From Gordius sp. MW1 (taxonomy: Eukaryota; Nematomorpha; Gordioida; Gordea; Gordiidae): a stretch of DNA of 64,000 nucleotides. Below the pieces are notes generated by a model that saw only the letters and a program-made list of their open reading frames with translations, was not told the DNA's origin and searched no databases. Of this stretch, positions 62,301 through 63,877 are shown piece by piece. The translations under genes were made by a program, and so were the position numbers. The stretch spans positions 14,576,501 through 14,640,500 of the forward strand of contig OZ038528.1 of assembly GCA_964036665.1 (NCBI GenBank). The letters are read 5' to 3'. Each line of letters starts with the position of its first letter. The stretch's first letter is position 1.

Positions 62301-63877
62301 ATAGTCAAAAAAAAACCCGGGATTCGAACCCAAAAACTGGTTAAATTAACAAAAATTAAAAGTAAACAAAACAAGACACCGAATGCAAACCGAATGCAAG
62401 ACAAGACACCGAATGCAAGACACCGAATAGGCGGACAAACAAAATGGAAAGTGATCCCATAAATTGCATAGCAATTAATAGTATAGAAAGAGACGTTGCA
62501 CTCAGTTAAATATCATAACTTAGTTAAACGCATGCCTACCATAAGACTGCCCCCGTCTTAGAGGGCTTAGGTCGGGCCCTAGAGGGTTTAGGTCGGGCGC
62601 GGAAAAAAACTAGAAAAATATTCGGGCTCGAGGCTCGAAGCAAAGCAAAGCCAAATAACTATATGAAAAATATGTTTTAGATAAACCCCCATTTTATTTA
62701 ATATATATTTCGTACAAGCGTACATGATATAGCTTTTAATCTTTTTTTGATCAAATTTATAAATTAAATCCTGATATTCCTGTACCCCTTCTAAATCTAG
62801 AAATTCTTTAAAATTTTATATAATTATATGGCTGATATATTAAAATTTTATTTTTTGTTAATCCCATTCGACAACAAATTAATTGATGAATTATTCTAAT
62901 ATGATAAAAAAAACTGTGATGGGTTGCGATATTGTTGTAATAATAAGTACTTATAATGACCTTCGTCTCCTTAACGGTTGTTCATTTTGTTATTGATAGG
63001 CAAATAGGTTTTACACCTTAGGCATGGGCGTAGCCAGGTTTTGGATTAGGGGGGGGGGCAAAACGTTTAAAAGTTCAAATAGGGGGGGGGACGTAATTTT
63101 TTTTAATTTTTAAGGGTTTTTGCATTGAAATTTTTTTTCTCCCCCTTTAGAGGGCCGCCCCCTCTGGCTACGCCCATGACCTTAGGGTTGAGACATTTTG
63201 AAAGTTGCCTCTTTTCAAATACTATAATGGATTTTTACTTAACCATAATTATCAATGTTTTTTTTAGTTTGGACGATGTTTTTTAGTCGGGGGGGGGGGG
63301 GTTGTATTTTTTGATAAGCCGTTGAAATAAATTAGCACTAGACTCTTAAATATTTTAAGAAATTTTGTAAAATTTATATAGTAATAACAATAACTTTAAA
63401 ACACCGGTCAACATTATTTACTTAAAAGGACCTAATCTTTTATTGTTTCTTTTCATGTATATTGGATCATCGCATATTTTCAATAATGGCTAATAGTGTT
63501 AGTGACTTATGTTTTTTTATTCTAGGGCTATATAATTATCGAAGAAGTGCATAAAGACGGAGCAGCTGATAAGGATGGAAGGCTAAAGGTCAATGATATT
63601 ATCTTAGAAGTACCAAATTAATAAAAACTTTATATAATGTAAATTTAAGGTTAATGGTGAAAATTTAAGGAAATCAAGCTTGGAATTCGCCAAGGAATAT
63701 ATATATCAGCCTCAAACGCATTTAACACTCCTTATCAATCGTTACAGTGACCAATTACAATTTGACAAAAAATTTTATGAAAATCAAATGGTTGATCTCA
63801 TTAAAAAACCTGGGAAATCGTTAGGGATAAGTATAAAGGATCGATCAGCGAGCCCGAGAGTTATTATATCACACGTG
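5195..63877 (+). CDS. Multi-PDZ scaffold protein, MPDZ/PATJ family (31 exons, partial at both ends)
   Basis: Family members are cytoplasmic scaffolds that bind C-terminal tails of membrane and junction proteins and, through an N-terminal L27 domain, the Crumbs/Pals1 polarity complex. Joining 31 exons gives one open frame of about 2191 codons with consistent phases. Ten PDZ domains appear in the same order as vertebrate MPDZ PDZ1-10. Telling motifs are [10 protein letters not shown] in PDZ5, WSPPRFVEL before PDZ7, SLAGNKDR and GRSH.NASS in PDZ8, and GG.DTLLG..II.EV in PDZ9. PDZ6, followed by a DISVNYIP segment, matches an MPDZ domain that PATJ/INADL lacks, so MPDZ-type is favoured. The L27 domain, first half of PDZ1 and the domains after PDZ10 are not in the window. 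Splice sites were read by eye; the gene identity is very secure, single boundaries less so. Confidence 0.95.
5507..5745 (+). CDS. MPDZ-like exon: PDZ1-PDZ2 linker
   Basis: About 79 codons of acidic, Ser/Asn-rich linker ([12 protein letters not shown]... to DNKIMV) with no domain. Acceptor CTCCAG, donor GTAAGA. The upstream intron is 163 bp. It joins the previous exon through a split Gly codon and ends in phase 0. Confidence 0.85.
5875..6036. mobile_element. GCGTAGCC-family MITE, inverted copy, in an intron
   Basis: The left end is like ATGGGCATAGTCAG and the right end GGTTATGCCCATG. The internal order (GGGGCCACTGCCCCTC, then TTCCAATATTGG at the right) is the reverse complement of the other copies. 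No clear target duplication is seen, so this copy is older. It lies between exons 5507-5745 and 6177-6311. Confidence 0.7.
6177..6311 (+). CDS. MPDZ-like exon: first half of PDZ2
   Basis: 45 codons encode [20 protein letters not shown] and then [17 protein letters not shown]. The canonical GLGF carboxylate-binding loop is intact. The start after CACAAAG keeps phase 0 with the preceding exon; an alternative AG at GATACAG would break the frame. Donor GTAAGT. Confidence 0.93.
6312..8513. other. Intron (about 2.2 kb)
   Basis: AT-rich intron splitting PDZ2 after the AHV residues. No ORF with recognisable coding content and no clear terminal inverted repeats were seen. Confidence 0.7.
8514..8588 (+). 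CDS. MPDZ-like exon: middle of PDZ2
   Basis: 25 codons, [15 protein letters not shown] then [10 protein letters not shown], matching the D.GRL..GD.IL PDZ signature. Both edges are phase 0. Acceptor TTCAAG, donor GTAAGC. Confidence 0.93.
8854..9015 (+). CDS. MPDZ-like exon: end of PDZ2 and linker
   Basis: 54 codons. [19 protein letters not shown] completes helix B and the last strand of PDZ2; a linker of about 34 residues follows. Acceptor TTTTACAG, donor GTTAGT, both phase 0. Confidence 0.92.
9399..9534 (+). CDS. MPDZ-like exon: start of PDZ3
   Basis: A Glu/Ser-rich linker ([15 protein letters not shown]) leads into [20 protein letters not shown], the first strands and GLGM loop of PDZ3. 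GLG.TIAGYIG followed by D is typical of MPDZ PDZ3. Acceptor CTATAG, donor GTTATC; it ends in phase 1 with a split Asp codon. Confidence 0.92.
9742..9833 (+). CDS. MPDZ-like exon: middle of PDZ3
   Basis: Encodes [20 protein letters not shown] then [10 protein letters not shown]. Acceptor TTCAAG, donor GTATAA. The flanking introns are 207 and 280 bp. Confidence 0.93.
10114..10249 (+). CDS. MPDZ-like exon: end of PDZ3
   Basis: [19 protein letters not shown] followed by VHLMFIRYL completes PDZ3 (helix B begins with Asn in TNQEAV). Acceptor AACAG, donor GTTAAT; ends in phase 1. Confidence 0.93.
10722..10928 (+). CDS. MPDZ-like exon: PDZ3-PDZ4 linker
   Basis: A linker of about 68 codons with [19 protein letters not shown], then a Pro/Thr stretch and [11 protein letters not shown]. 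No domain. Acceptor CAAATAG, donor GTATTT; phase 1 at both ends through split Asp codons. Confidence 0.88.
10929..11683. other. Intron (755 bp)
   Basis: AT-rich intron in the linker before PDZ4. No repeat boundaries or second gene seen. Confidence 0.7.
11684..11925 (+). CDS. MPDZ-like exon: first half of PDZ4
   Basis: 80 codons. [20 protein letters not shown] is the conserved lead-in to this PDZ, followed by [37 protein letters not shown] and SGDELLE. The long beta2-beta3 insert (VEDGREMHP) is a family trait of this domain. Acceptor ATCGCAG, donor GTTAAT, ending in phase 0. Confidence 0.95.
12442..12706 (+). CDS. MPDZ-like exon: end of PDZ4 and linker
   Basis: [20 protein letters not shown] and [12 protein letters not shown] complete PDZ4, with His at the first helix-B position. 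A linker of about 55 residues follows. Acceptor GGTCAG, donor GTATTT, ending in phase 1. Confidence 0.94.
13302..13492 (+). CDS. MPDZ-like exon: start of PDZ5
   Basis: A linker with a Ser/Arg segment ([11 protein letters not shown]), then [19 protein letters not shown] and [10 protein letters not shown]. The LAMW lead-in and the [10 protein letters not shown] loop are hallmarks of MPDZ/PATJ PDZ5. Acceptor GTTTAG, donor GTTTGT after Gln, phase 0. Confidence 0.95.
13957..14190 (+). CDS. MPDZ-like exon: rest of PDZ5
   Basis: [19 protein letters not shown], then [20 protein letters not shown], and helix [11 protein letters not shown] complete PDZ5, ending [13 protein letters not shown]. Acceptor ATACAG, donor GTAAAT, phase 0 at both ends. 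Confidence 0.95.
14191..15254. other. Intron (about 1.06 kb) with a MITE remnant
   Basis: AT-rich intron. It holds a degenerate GCGTAGCC-family element at about 14700-14818: two C tracts and a right terminus TGGCTACGCCCATG, with no left terminus seen. Nothing else is recognisable. Confidence 0.7.
14700..14818. mobile_element. GCGTAGCC-family MITE, C-tract subtype, 5' truncated
   Basis: The right end matches the family terminus exactly (GCTGGCTACGCCCATG). Inside are C tracts near 14705 and 14785 with CTAATTGAAATTGG and CTGAATCC edges, like the subtype at 58681-58841. The left terminus and a duplication were not found. Confidence 0.65.
15255..15395 (+). CDS. MPDZ-like exon: PDZ5-PDZ6 linker, part 1
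   Basis: 47 codons of acidic Ser/Thr-rich linker ([16 protein letters not shown]... LLSQR) with no domain. Acceptor TTGCAG, donor GTACAT, phase 0. Confidence 0.85.
15470..15544 (+). CDS. MPDZ-like exon: PDZ5-PDZ6 linker, part 2
   Basis: 25 codons, [17 protein letters not shown] then NELALDDE. The upstream intron is 74 bp and the downstream one only 43 bp. Phase 0 both sides. Confidence 0.8.
15588..15771 (+). CDS. MPDZ-like exon: linker and first strand of PDZ6
   Basis: The linker ends in [28 protein letters not shown] is the equivalent of the ERTV.IAKG lead-in of the MPDZ domain absent from PATJ. The carboxylate loop is PFGI, unusual for a PDZ domain (usually GLGF-like). Acceptor TTAAG, donor GTAATA, ending in phase 1. 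Confidence 0.9.
16255..16456 (+). CDS. MPDZ-like exon: body of PDZ6
   Basis: [40 protein letters not shown], then [17 protein letters not shown]. The helix-B region (GSQAKSIL) matches the AQARAML pattern of MPDZ PDZ6. Acceptor TTGTAG, donor GTTACC, ending in phase 2. Confidence 0.93.
16631..16800. mobile_element. GCGTAGCC-family MITE, G/C-tract copy
   Basis: Termini CACATGGGCGTAGCCAG and CTGGCTACGCCCATGTG. The inner copy keeps GCATTGGAATTAGAGGGG, AAAATGATCATTTTTG and GGCAGCCGCCCCTCC, followed by a long C tract. No target duplication was recognised. Confidence 0.85.
16901..16999 (+). CDS. MPDZ-like exon: last strand of PDZ6 and linker
   Basis: Completes PDZ6 with [13 protein letters not shown], equivalent to the I.ITYVPAE end of MPDZ PDZ6. 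[18 protein letters not shown] follows. Acceptor ATTAAAG, donor GTAAGC; split codons in phase 2 on both sides (Ser and Asn). Confidence 0.88.
17000..19973. other. Intron (about 3.0 kb) with one hAT element
   Basis: AT-rich intron between PDZ6 and the basic linker exon. Apart from the hAT-like element at 18817-19527, no coding signal was recognised. Confidence 0.75.
18817..19527. mobile_element. Non-autonomous hAT element with CGGGCC-rich ends
   Basis: It begins TAGAGCCCTGCACGGGCC and ends ACAAGGCTCTA, with an exact 8-bp duplication TCTAAAAT at 18809-18816 and 19528-19535. Both ends are built from repeated CGGGCTCGGGC-type words in about 140 bp at the left and 130 bp at the right. The AT-rich middle of about 440 bp has no ORF. 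The TAGAG terminus and the 8-bp duplication are hAT hallmarks. Confidence 0.92.
19974..20527 (+). CDS. MPDZ-like exon: basic linker and first strand of PDZ7
   Basis: 185 codons. It opens with a helical stretch ([20 protein letters not shown]), then a basic cluster [20 protein letters not shown] resembling a nuclear-localisation signal, a polar linker, and finally [19 protein letters not shown], the lead-in and first strand of PDZ7 (compare W..PR.VEL in MPDZ). Acceptor TTAAG, donor GTAAAT. The start follows from phase 2 of the previous exon. Confidence 0.9.
20528..23356. other. Intron (about 2.8 kb) inside PDZ7
   Basis: AT-rich intron. The only repeat recognised is about 113 bp at 22098-22210, which has an inverted copy at 36928-37040. 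An AATTGC..GCAATT hairpin word occurs near 22383. Confidence 0.7.
22098..22210. repeat. Dispersed repeat of about 113 bp, copy 1
   Basis: Shares long blocks with the reverse complement of 36928-37040, including GGTCAT, TTTGCAGG.AATTATTT, AGTTTCGCAATTAT and CGATATATAGCAACAACCT. No terminal inverted repeats or coding content. Confidence 0.75.
23357..23502 (+). CDS. MPDZ-like exon: PDZ7 body
   Basis: [20 protein letters not shown], then [17 protein letters not shown] and [10 protein letters not shown]. The long loop between strands 2 and 3 is typical of this domain in the family. Acceptor ATTAG, donor GTATTA, ending in phase 0. Confidence 0.94.
23583..23693 (+). CDS. MPDZ-like exon: end of PDZ7
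   Basis: 37 codons: [20 protein letters not shown] and [14 protein letters not shown]. The last strand FLVQSL matches the family. The preceding intron is 80 bp. Acceptor TTTTTAG, donor GTATAT. Confidence 0.92.
24019..25793 (+). CDS. MPDZ-like giant linker exon (Ser/Pro/Thr-rich, 591 codons)
   Basis: The longest exon, encoding a predicted disordered region between PDZ7 and PDZ8 with no recognised domain. It contains an imperfect internal duplication ([15 protein letters not shown] versus [15 protein letters not shown] with matching flanks) and many SP/TP sites ([26 protein letters not shown]), plausible phosphorylation sites. Proline motifs include IPPLPSSSQ near the end. The start after CCAAAG is set by phase 0; the exact acceptor is uncertain. 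Donor AACAG/GTATTA, phase 2. In vertebrate relatives this interval is far shorter. Confidence 0.88.
25794..25880 (+). other. 87-bp stop-free intron that keeps the reading frame
   Basis: GTATTA..TTTACAG boundaries. Its length is 29 codons and there is no stop in the reading frame, so retention would stay in frame. The T-rich tract would then encode a hydrophobic run ([14 protein letters not shown]), long enough to resemble a membrane helix. Normal splicing is the default reading. Confidence 0.6.
25881..25920 (+). CDS. MPDZ-like micro-exon in the PDZ7-PDZ8 linker
   Basis: 40 nt encoding [14 protein letters not shown] across a split Ser codon. Acceptor TTTTTACAG and donor GTAAGT are both strong; ends in phase 0. 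Confidence 0.8.
26689..26779 (+). CDS. MPDZ-like exon before the giant intron
   Basis: 30 codons of Ser-rich linker ([20 protein letters not shown], ending DQSPKH). Acceptor ATATAG, donor GTAATT. It ends in phase 1, which fits the split Asp codon of the exon at 55239. Confidence 0.8.
28056..28106. repeat. Paired G and C homopolymer tracts
   Basis: A run of G near 28060-28068 is followed about 25 bp later by a long run of C near 28091-28105; the two could pair as a hairpin. It is probably a remnant of the G/C-tract MITE subtype, but GCGTAGCC termini are not visible. Confidence 0.5.
30530..30545. repeat. Target-site duplication of the LINE (left copy)
   Basis: TAAAGTAACGCATACC, identical to 33619-33634. 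Confidence 0.9.
30546..33618 (-). mobile_element. RTE/BovB-like LINE retrotransposon
   Basis: A 3.07-kb element flanked by a perfect 16-bp duplication at 30530-30545 and 33619-33634. On the - strand it reads an AP-endonuclease domain, a linker, reverse transcriptase, a C-terminal zone, and a short GAAGAAGAA tail at the 30546 end, as in RTE-type LINEs. No internal promoter or second ORF was recognised. The intact duplication implies a fairly recent insertion, yet the ORF is frameshifted. Confidence 0.93.
30559..33618 (-). pseudogene. LINE endonuclease-reverse transcriptase ORF, frameshifted
   Basis: Endonuclease motifs: [33 protein letters not shown] and [12 protein letters not shown]. The usual SDH triad position reads QHRPLV, as in BovB-like elements often misannotated as craniofacial development protein 2. 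RT motifs: [30 protein letters not shown] and [15 protein letters not shown], then [11 protein letters not shown] near 31300. The tail has [12 protein letters not shown] and [10 protein letters not shown]. The frame shifts near 31760-31841 and again around 31320-31500, so no full-length protein can be made. Confidence 0.9.
33619..33634. repeat. Target-site duplication of the LINE (right copy)
   Basis: Second copy of TAAAGTAACGCATACC, adjoining the 5' end of the element on the - strand. Confidence 0.9.
34639..36475. mobile_element. Terminal-repeat element without coding capacity (TRIM-like)
   Basis: Long direct repeats (34786-35014 and 36237-36455) start TGTCGTATATGTGAATACGT and share AAAACCATATGTTTTAATC and CCATCCCTGGCCCTTA. 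Each is preceded by a second, shorter copy of its first part (34639 and about 36118). The interior holds three two-copy tandem duplications: 35266-35377, about 35495-35625 and a pyrimidine-rich pair 35848-36055. There is no ORF. It could be a TRIM, a Penelope-like remnant or a composite satellite; termini and target duplication are unresolved. Confidence 0.6.
36928..37040. repeat. Dispersed repeat of about 113 bp, inverted copy 2
   Basis: Reverse-complement homologue of 22098-22210; see that entry for the shared blocks. CCCGAGCCC words lie about 65 bp to its left. Confidence 0.75.
37350..38219. mobile_element. Candidate element with TTCGAATTCG-type subterminal repeats
   Basis: The left 100 bp is rich in CGAATCCGAATTCGGATT words. 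The right 110 bp carries TTCGAATTCGAACTGAATACC and ATTCGATTCGATTCG words. TTTGGTAT near 37351 pairs with ATACCAAA near 38187. The AT-rich core has no ORF. The architecture resembles the CGGGCC elements, but no target duplication was found. Confidence 0.5.
38364..39906. mobile_element. Candidate element with hairpin-word ends and a tandem-array core
   Basis: The left end TTAATTGCTATGCAATTTAT, followed by GGGC, is matched by the inverted CCCATAAATTGCATAGCAA near 39890. Between them lie a GTCC/ATCC microsatellite (38399-38437), a GGGTTNGAATC-like word near 38652 and the array at 38640-39610. No duplication was found, so the boundaries are a proposal. Confidence 0.45.
38640..39610. repeat. Tandem array 1 of a 105-130 bp unit with TTGGCCAATGG core
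   Basis: The landmark GACTTTTTGGCCGTC recurs at 38719, 38845, 38974, 39102 and 39229 (spacing 126-129 bp), then shorter degraded units to about 39600. Each unit has GCTGACCAATG, TGACCATTGGCCAAAATG, a T-rich run and GACTATTATGATTGTT. Short ORFs across it only reflect the repeat. Array 2 at 61720-62340 is the same unit inverted. Confidence 0.85.
40789..40955. mobile_element. GCGTAGCC-family MITE
   Basis: Termini CATGAGCGTAGCCAG and TTGGCTAAGCTCATG. Flanks TCTATATT (40781-40788) and TCTATGTT (40956-40963) match at 7 of 8 bases. Both ends carry the same G-to-A type change, keeping the inverted repeat paired. Confidence 0.88.
41195..42061. mobile_element. Degenerate copy of the GGGGAGACCGGGGC element
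   Basis: Shares ordered blocks with 56487-57260: TATTTCAAAAAATAATAATGG, CATAAGGCATAAGTAAA, TTATTGAGGAGAAAC, GTAGTAGCCTTTTCAA and GGGGCTAGTCGGAGAGGGG. The right end reads TACGGTCTCTCCG, a decayed terminus. A long run of G (about 41640-41657) replaces the GGGGCTATTA segment. 41195-41410 matches a later part of the family and may be a second fragment. Confidence 0.65.
42204..42865. repeat. Pair of AATTGC-hairpin words
   Basis: ATTAATTGCTATGCAATTTATAG near 42204 and CATAAATTGCATTGCAATTTATAG near 42842 are two more copies of the dispersed hairpin word, about 640 bp apart. No other element structure is evident between them. Confidence 0.5.
43967..44131. mobile_element. GCGTAGCC-family MITE
   Basis: Left CATAGGCTTAGCCAGCATCG, right TTGGCTACGCCCATG. 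Flanks CATGCTTA (43959-43966) and CGTGCTTA (44132-44139) match at 7 of 8. Inside are GGGGGCAATAATGATTTAGG and GGCAGCCGCCCCTCC. Confidence 0.88.
44490..44660. mobile_element. Short fragment of the GGGGAGACCGGGGC element family
   Basis: TAGTGTTAAAAATAATTTCG followed by ACAAGTGACCTTGGGCTATAACTAATCCCG resembles 41350-41400 and the 57000-57060 part of the full copy. It is only a fragment. Confidence 0.45.
44928..45058. mobile_element. GCGTAGCC-family MITE with a short right arm
   Basis: Left TATGAGCGTAGCCAGC, right GGGGGCTACGCTCACG. The GGCAGCCGCCCCTCC block is deleted. Flanks GTTTAGTA (44920-44927) and TTTTAGTA (45059-45066) match at 7 of 8. Confidence 0.85.
45908..47044. mobile_element. hAT element (inner) with transposase remnant
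   Basis: It begins TAGAGACCTGCACGGGC and ends TTTTGCAGGTATCTA, flanked by an exact 8-bp duplication CACAATGC (45900-45907 and 47045-47052). The subterminal regions are repeats of CGGGCCGGGC. The interior is the only copy here with transposase-derived coding sequence, which ties the CGGGCC-rich family to hAT. It lies inside the outer hAT. Confidence 0.93.
46566..46799 (+). pseudogene. hAT transposase C-terminal dimerisation fragment
   Basis: 77 codons. The part [19 protein letters not shown] followed by [18 protein letters not shown] carries the FP.LS..A..I.S.P..S...ER.FS.AG....RR pattern of the hAT C-terminal dimerisation region. The catalytic core and the zinc-finger part are missing, so this copy cannot encode an active enzyme. 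The frame is still open. Confidence 0.88.
49055..49910. repeat. Large inverted repeat (arms about 210-235 bp) with an insert in the loop
   Basis: The left arm 49055-49265 contains CGGCAAACTGTTTGCAGATT, AAAGTTGCTAAAAACGGCGA and TTTATAAATAAAGGGGAGAGG. The right arm 49675-49910 has the inverted counterparts CCTCTCCCCTTTATTTATAA, TTTTTAGCAACTTTG and ATCTGCAAATAGTTTGTCGG. The loop of about 410 bp carries a short CGGGCC-rich hAT-like piece. Probably a foldback transposon. Confidence 0.8.
49412..49566. mobile_element. Short CGGGCC-rich hAT-like fragment
   Basis: Begins near GGTATCTGCACGGCCCGG and ends near AAAGCCCGTTGCAAAA. GGTATCTGCACGG matches the family terminus seen at 45908. No duplication was recognised. 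Confidence 0.5.
50462..50590. mobile_element. CGGGCC-rich element end fragment
   Basis: Contains TCTGGTCTGTTTCGGGCC, GACAGATCAGACCCTGCCCG and AGACCAGGGTCG. Similar in style to the outer hAT termini (CAGACC words), but the partner end is unclear. Confidence 0.35.
51757..51945. mobile_element. Degenerate GCGTAGCC-family MITE with a long G tract
   Basis: The left end CATGGGCGTCGCCAATT is followed by a long G run (about 51789-51804), then TAATGATTATGGGAAG and GTAAAATGATCATTATTTG. The right terminus is decayed. Confidence 0.6.
52143..52623. mobile_element. Foldback hAT MITE
   Basis: It begins TAGTGTTGTAAAAACGGCTG and ends CAGTTTTAACAACGCTA, with an exact 8-bp duplication CCTTAACG at 52135-52142 and 52624-52631. 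Nearly the whole 481 bp pairs with itself: AACAGCAGAATTGGTCAGAA near 52228 pairs with TTCTGACCAATTCTGCTGTT near 52410. The loop at about 52320-52385 has degenerate CTAACC-type repeats. Confidence 0.92.
52848..53400. mobile_element. Old CGGGCC-rich hAT-like element
   Basis: The left end TAGAGATGGACC is followed by GTCCGCCCG and GGCCCGCGGGTT words. The right end has GGCCCGACTCGAGCCCGAC and CCAGGCCCAGCC words. The AT-rich core has no ORF. The right terminus and duplication are unresolved. Confidence 0.55.
55239..55429 (+). CDS. MPDZ-like exon: first half of PDZ8
   Basis: [20 protein letters not shown], then [31 protein letters not shown] and [20 protein letters not shown] and SLAGNKDR are strong signatures of this MPDZ/PATJ domain. 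The usual D/G before the GRL-like turn is replaced ([11 protein letters not shown]). Acceptor GTTTTAG, donor GTAAAT; starts with a split Asp codon after the giant intron. Confidence 0.95.
56487..57260. mobile_element. DNA transposon derivative with GGGGAGACCGGGGC termini
   Basis: It begins GGGGAGACCGGGGCTAGTCG and ends GTAGCCCCGGTCTCCCC, inverted repeats of about 15 bp. TA is present on both flanks, consistent with a Tc1/mariner-type duplication but too short to prove it. Inside, GGGGCTAGTCGGAAAGGGGC repeats the terminal word. There is no transposase ORF in its 774 bp. Degenerate relatives lie at 41195-42061 and 44490-44660. Confidence 0.8.
58681..58841. mobile_element. GCGTAGCC-family MITE, C-tract subtype
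   Basis: Left TGGCGTAGCCGGGGAGGGG, right CCTGGCTACGCCCA, with an exact 8-bp duplication GTTTAGGA at 58673-58680 and 58842-58849. The body holds three C tracts separated by AT-rich spacers, unlike the GCATTGGAATTAG subtype. Confidence 0.9.
59475..59619. mobile_element. GCGTAGCC-family MITE
   Basis: Left CATGGGCGTAGCTACG, right CTGGCTACGCCAATG. Flanks TTTATAAG (59467-59474) and TTTATACC (59620-59627) match at 6 of 8. Confidence 0.82.
60614..60708 (+). CDS. MPDZ-like exon: second half of PDZ8
   Basis: [20 protein letters not shown] then [22 protein letters not shown] is diagnostic of this domain, with His at the first helix-B position. Acceptor TTTACAG, donor GTACTA, ending in phase 2. Confidence 0.94.
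60853..60919 (+). CDS. MPDZ-like exon: PDZ8-PDZ9 linker, part 1
   Basis: 22 codons plus a split Arg: [22 protein letters not shown]. Acceptor CTCAG, donor GTAATT, phase 0 end. Resembles the RN.DAVNQMAV segment after this PDZ in relatives. Confidence 0.85.
60993..61068 (+). CDS. MPDZ-like exon: PDZ8-PDZ9 linker, part 2
   Basis: 25 codons, [20 protein letters not shown] and ISSPL. Reading past the GTAACT donor meets a TAA after three codons, so splicing here is required. Acceptor ATTTAG; phase 1 end. Confidence 0.82.
61118..61269 (+). CDS. MPDZ-like exon: start of PDZ9
   Basis: The linker [18 protein letters not shown] leads to [20 protein letters not shown] and [12 protein letters not shown]. 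Loop PLGL. GG.DTLLG is typical of this domain. The preceding intron is only 49 bp. Acceptor CCTCAG, donor GTGAGC, phase 0. Confidence 0.93.
61720..62340. repeat. Tandem array 2 of the TTGGCCAATGG unit (inverted to array 1)
   Basis: TTTTGGCCAATGGTCATTTT recurs at about 61784, 61914 and 62210, each followed by CATTGGTCAGCACCCAACGG and GGCCAAAAAGTC; the unit at about 62100 lacks the first word. Spacing is 130 bp for the first pair. Two copies of a GATTCGAACCC word followed by AAAAACTGGTTAAATTAAC occur near 62023 and 62322. CGAATGCAAGACA repeats follow to about 62430, and CCCATAAATTGCATAGCAAT closes it near 62458. Confidence 0.82.
62550..62650. mobile_element. CGGGC-rich hAT-like fragment
   Basis: TAGAGGGCTTAGGTCGGGCC is repeated as TAGAGGGTTTAGGTCGGGC, then CGGGCTCGAGGCTCG. 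Probably one end of a decayed CGGGCC-type element. Confidence 0.4.
63023..63178. mobile_element. GCGTAGCC-family MITE, G-tract subtype
   Basis: Perfect 15-bp inverted termini CATGGGCGTAGCCAG and CTGGCTACGCCCATG, with an exact 8-bp duplication ACCTTAGG at 63015-63022 and 63179-63186. The body has two G tracts, so it is the inverted form of the 58681 subtype. Confidence 0.93.
63526..63609 (+). CDS. MPDZ-like exon: middle of PDZ9
   Basis: 28 codons, [20 protein letters not shown] then KVNDIILE. Matches the I.I.EVY..GAA..DGRL..GD.ILE pattern of the domain. Acceptor TTCTAG, donor GTACCA. Confidence 0.95.
63650..63877 (+). CDS. MPDZ-like exon: end of PDZ9 and start of PDZ10
   Basis: [17 protein letters not shown] and LTLLINRYS complete PDZ9; helix B is divergent. 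Then [20 protein letters not shown] and RVIISHV start PDZ10 (KKPGK.LG.SI, as in MPDZ PDZ10). The preceding intron is only 40 bp. Donor GTAATA after 63877; the rest of PDZ10 lies beyond the window. Confidence 0.93.

Larger units (their letters stand above)
61270..63525. other. Intron (about 2.3 kb) inside PDZ9
   Basis: Holds array 2 of the TTGGCCAATGG unit, a hairpin word near 62461, a small CGGGC-rich patch near 62555-62640 and the MITE at 63023-63178. The ORF at 61544 has no recognised content. Confidence 0.75.
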
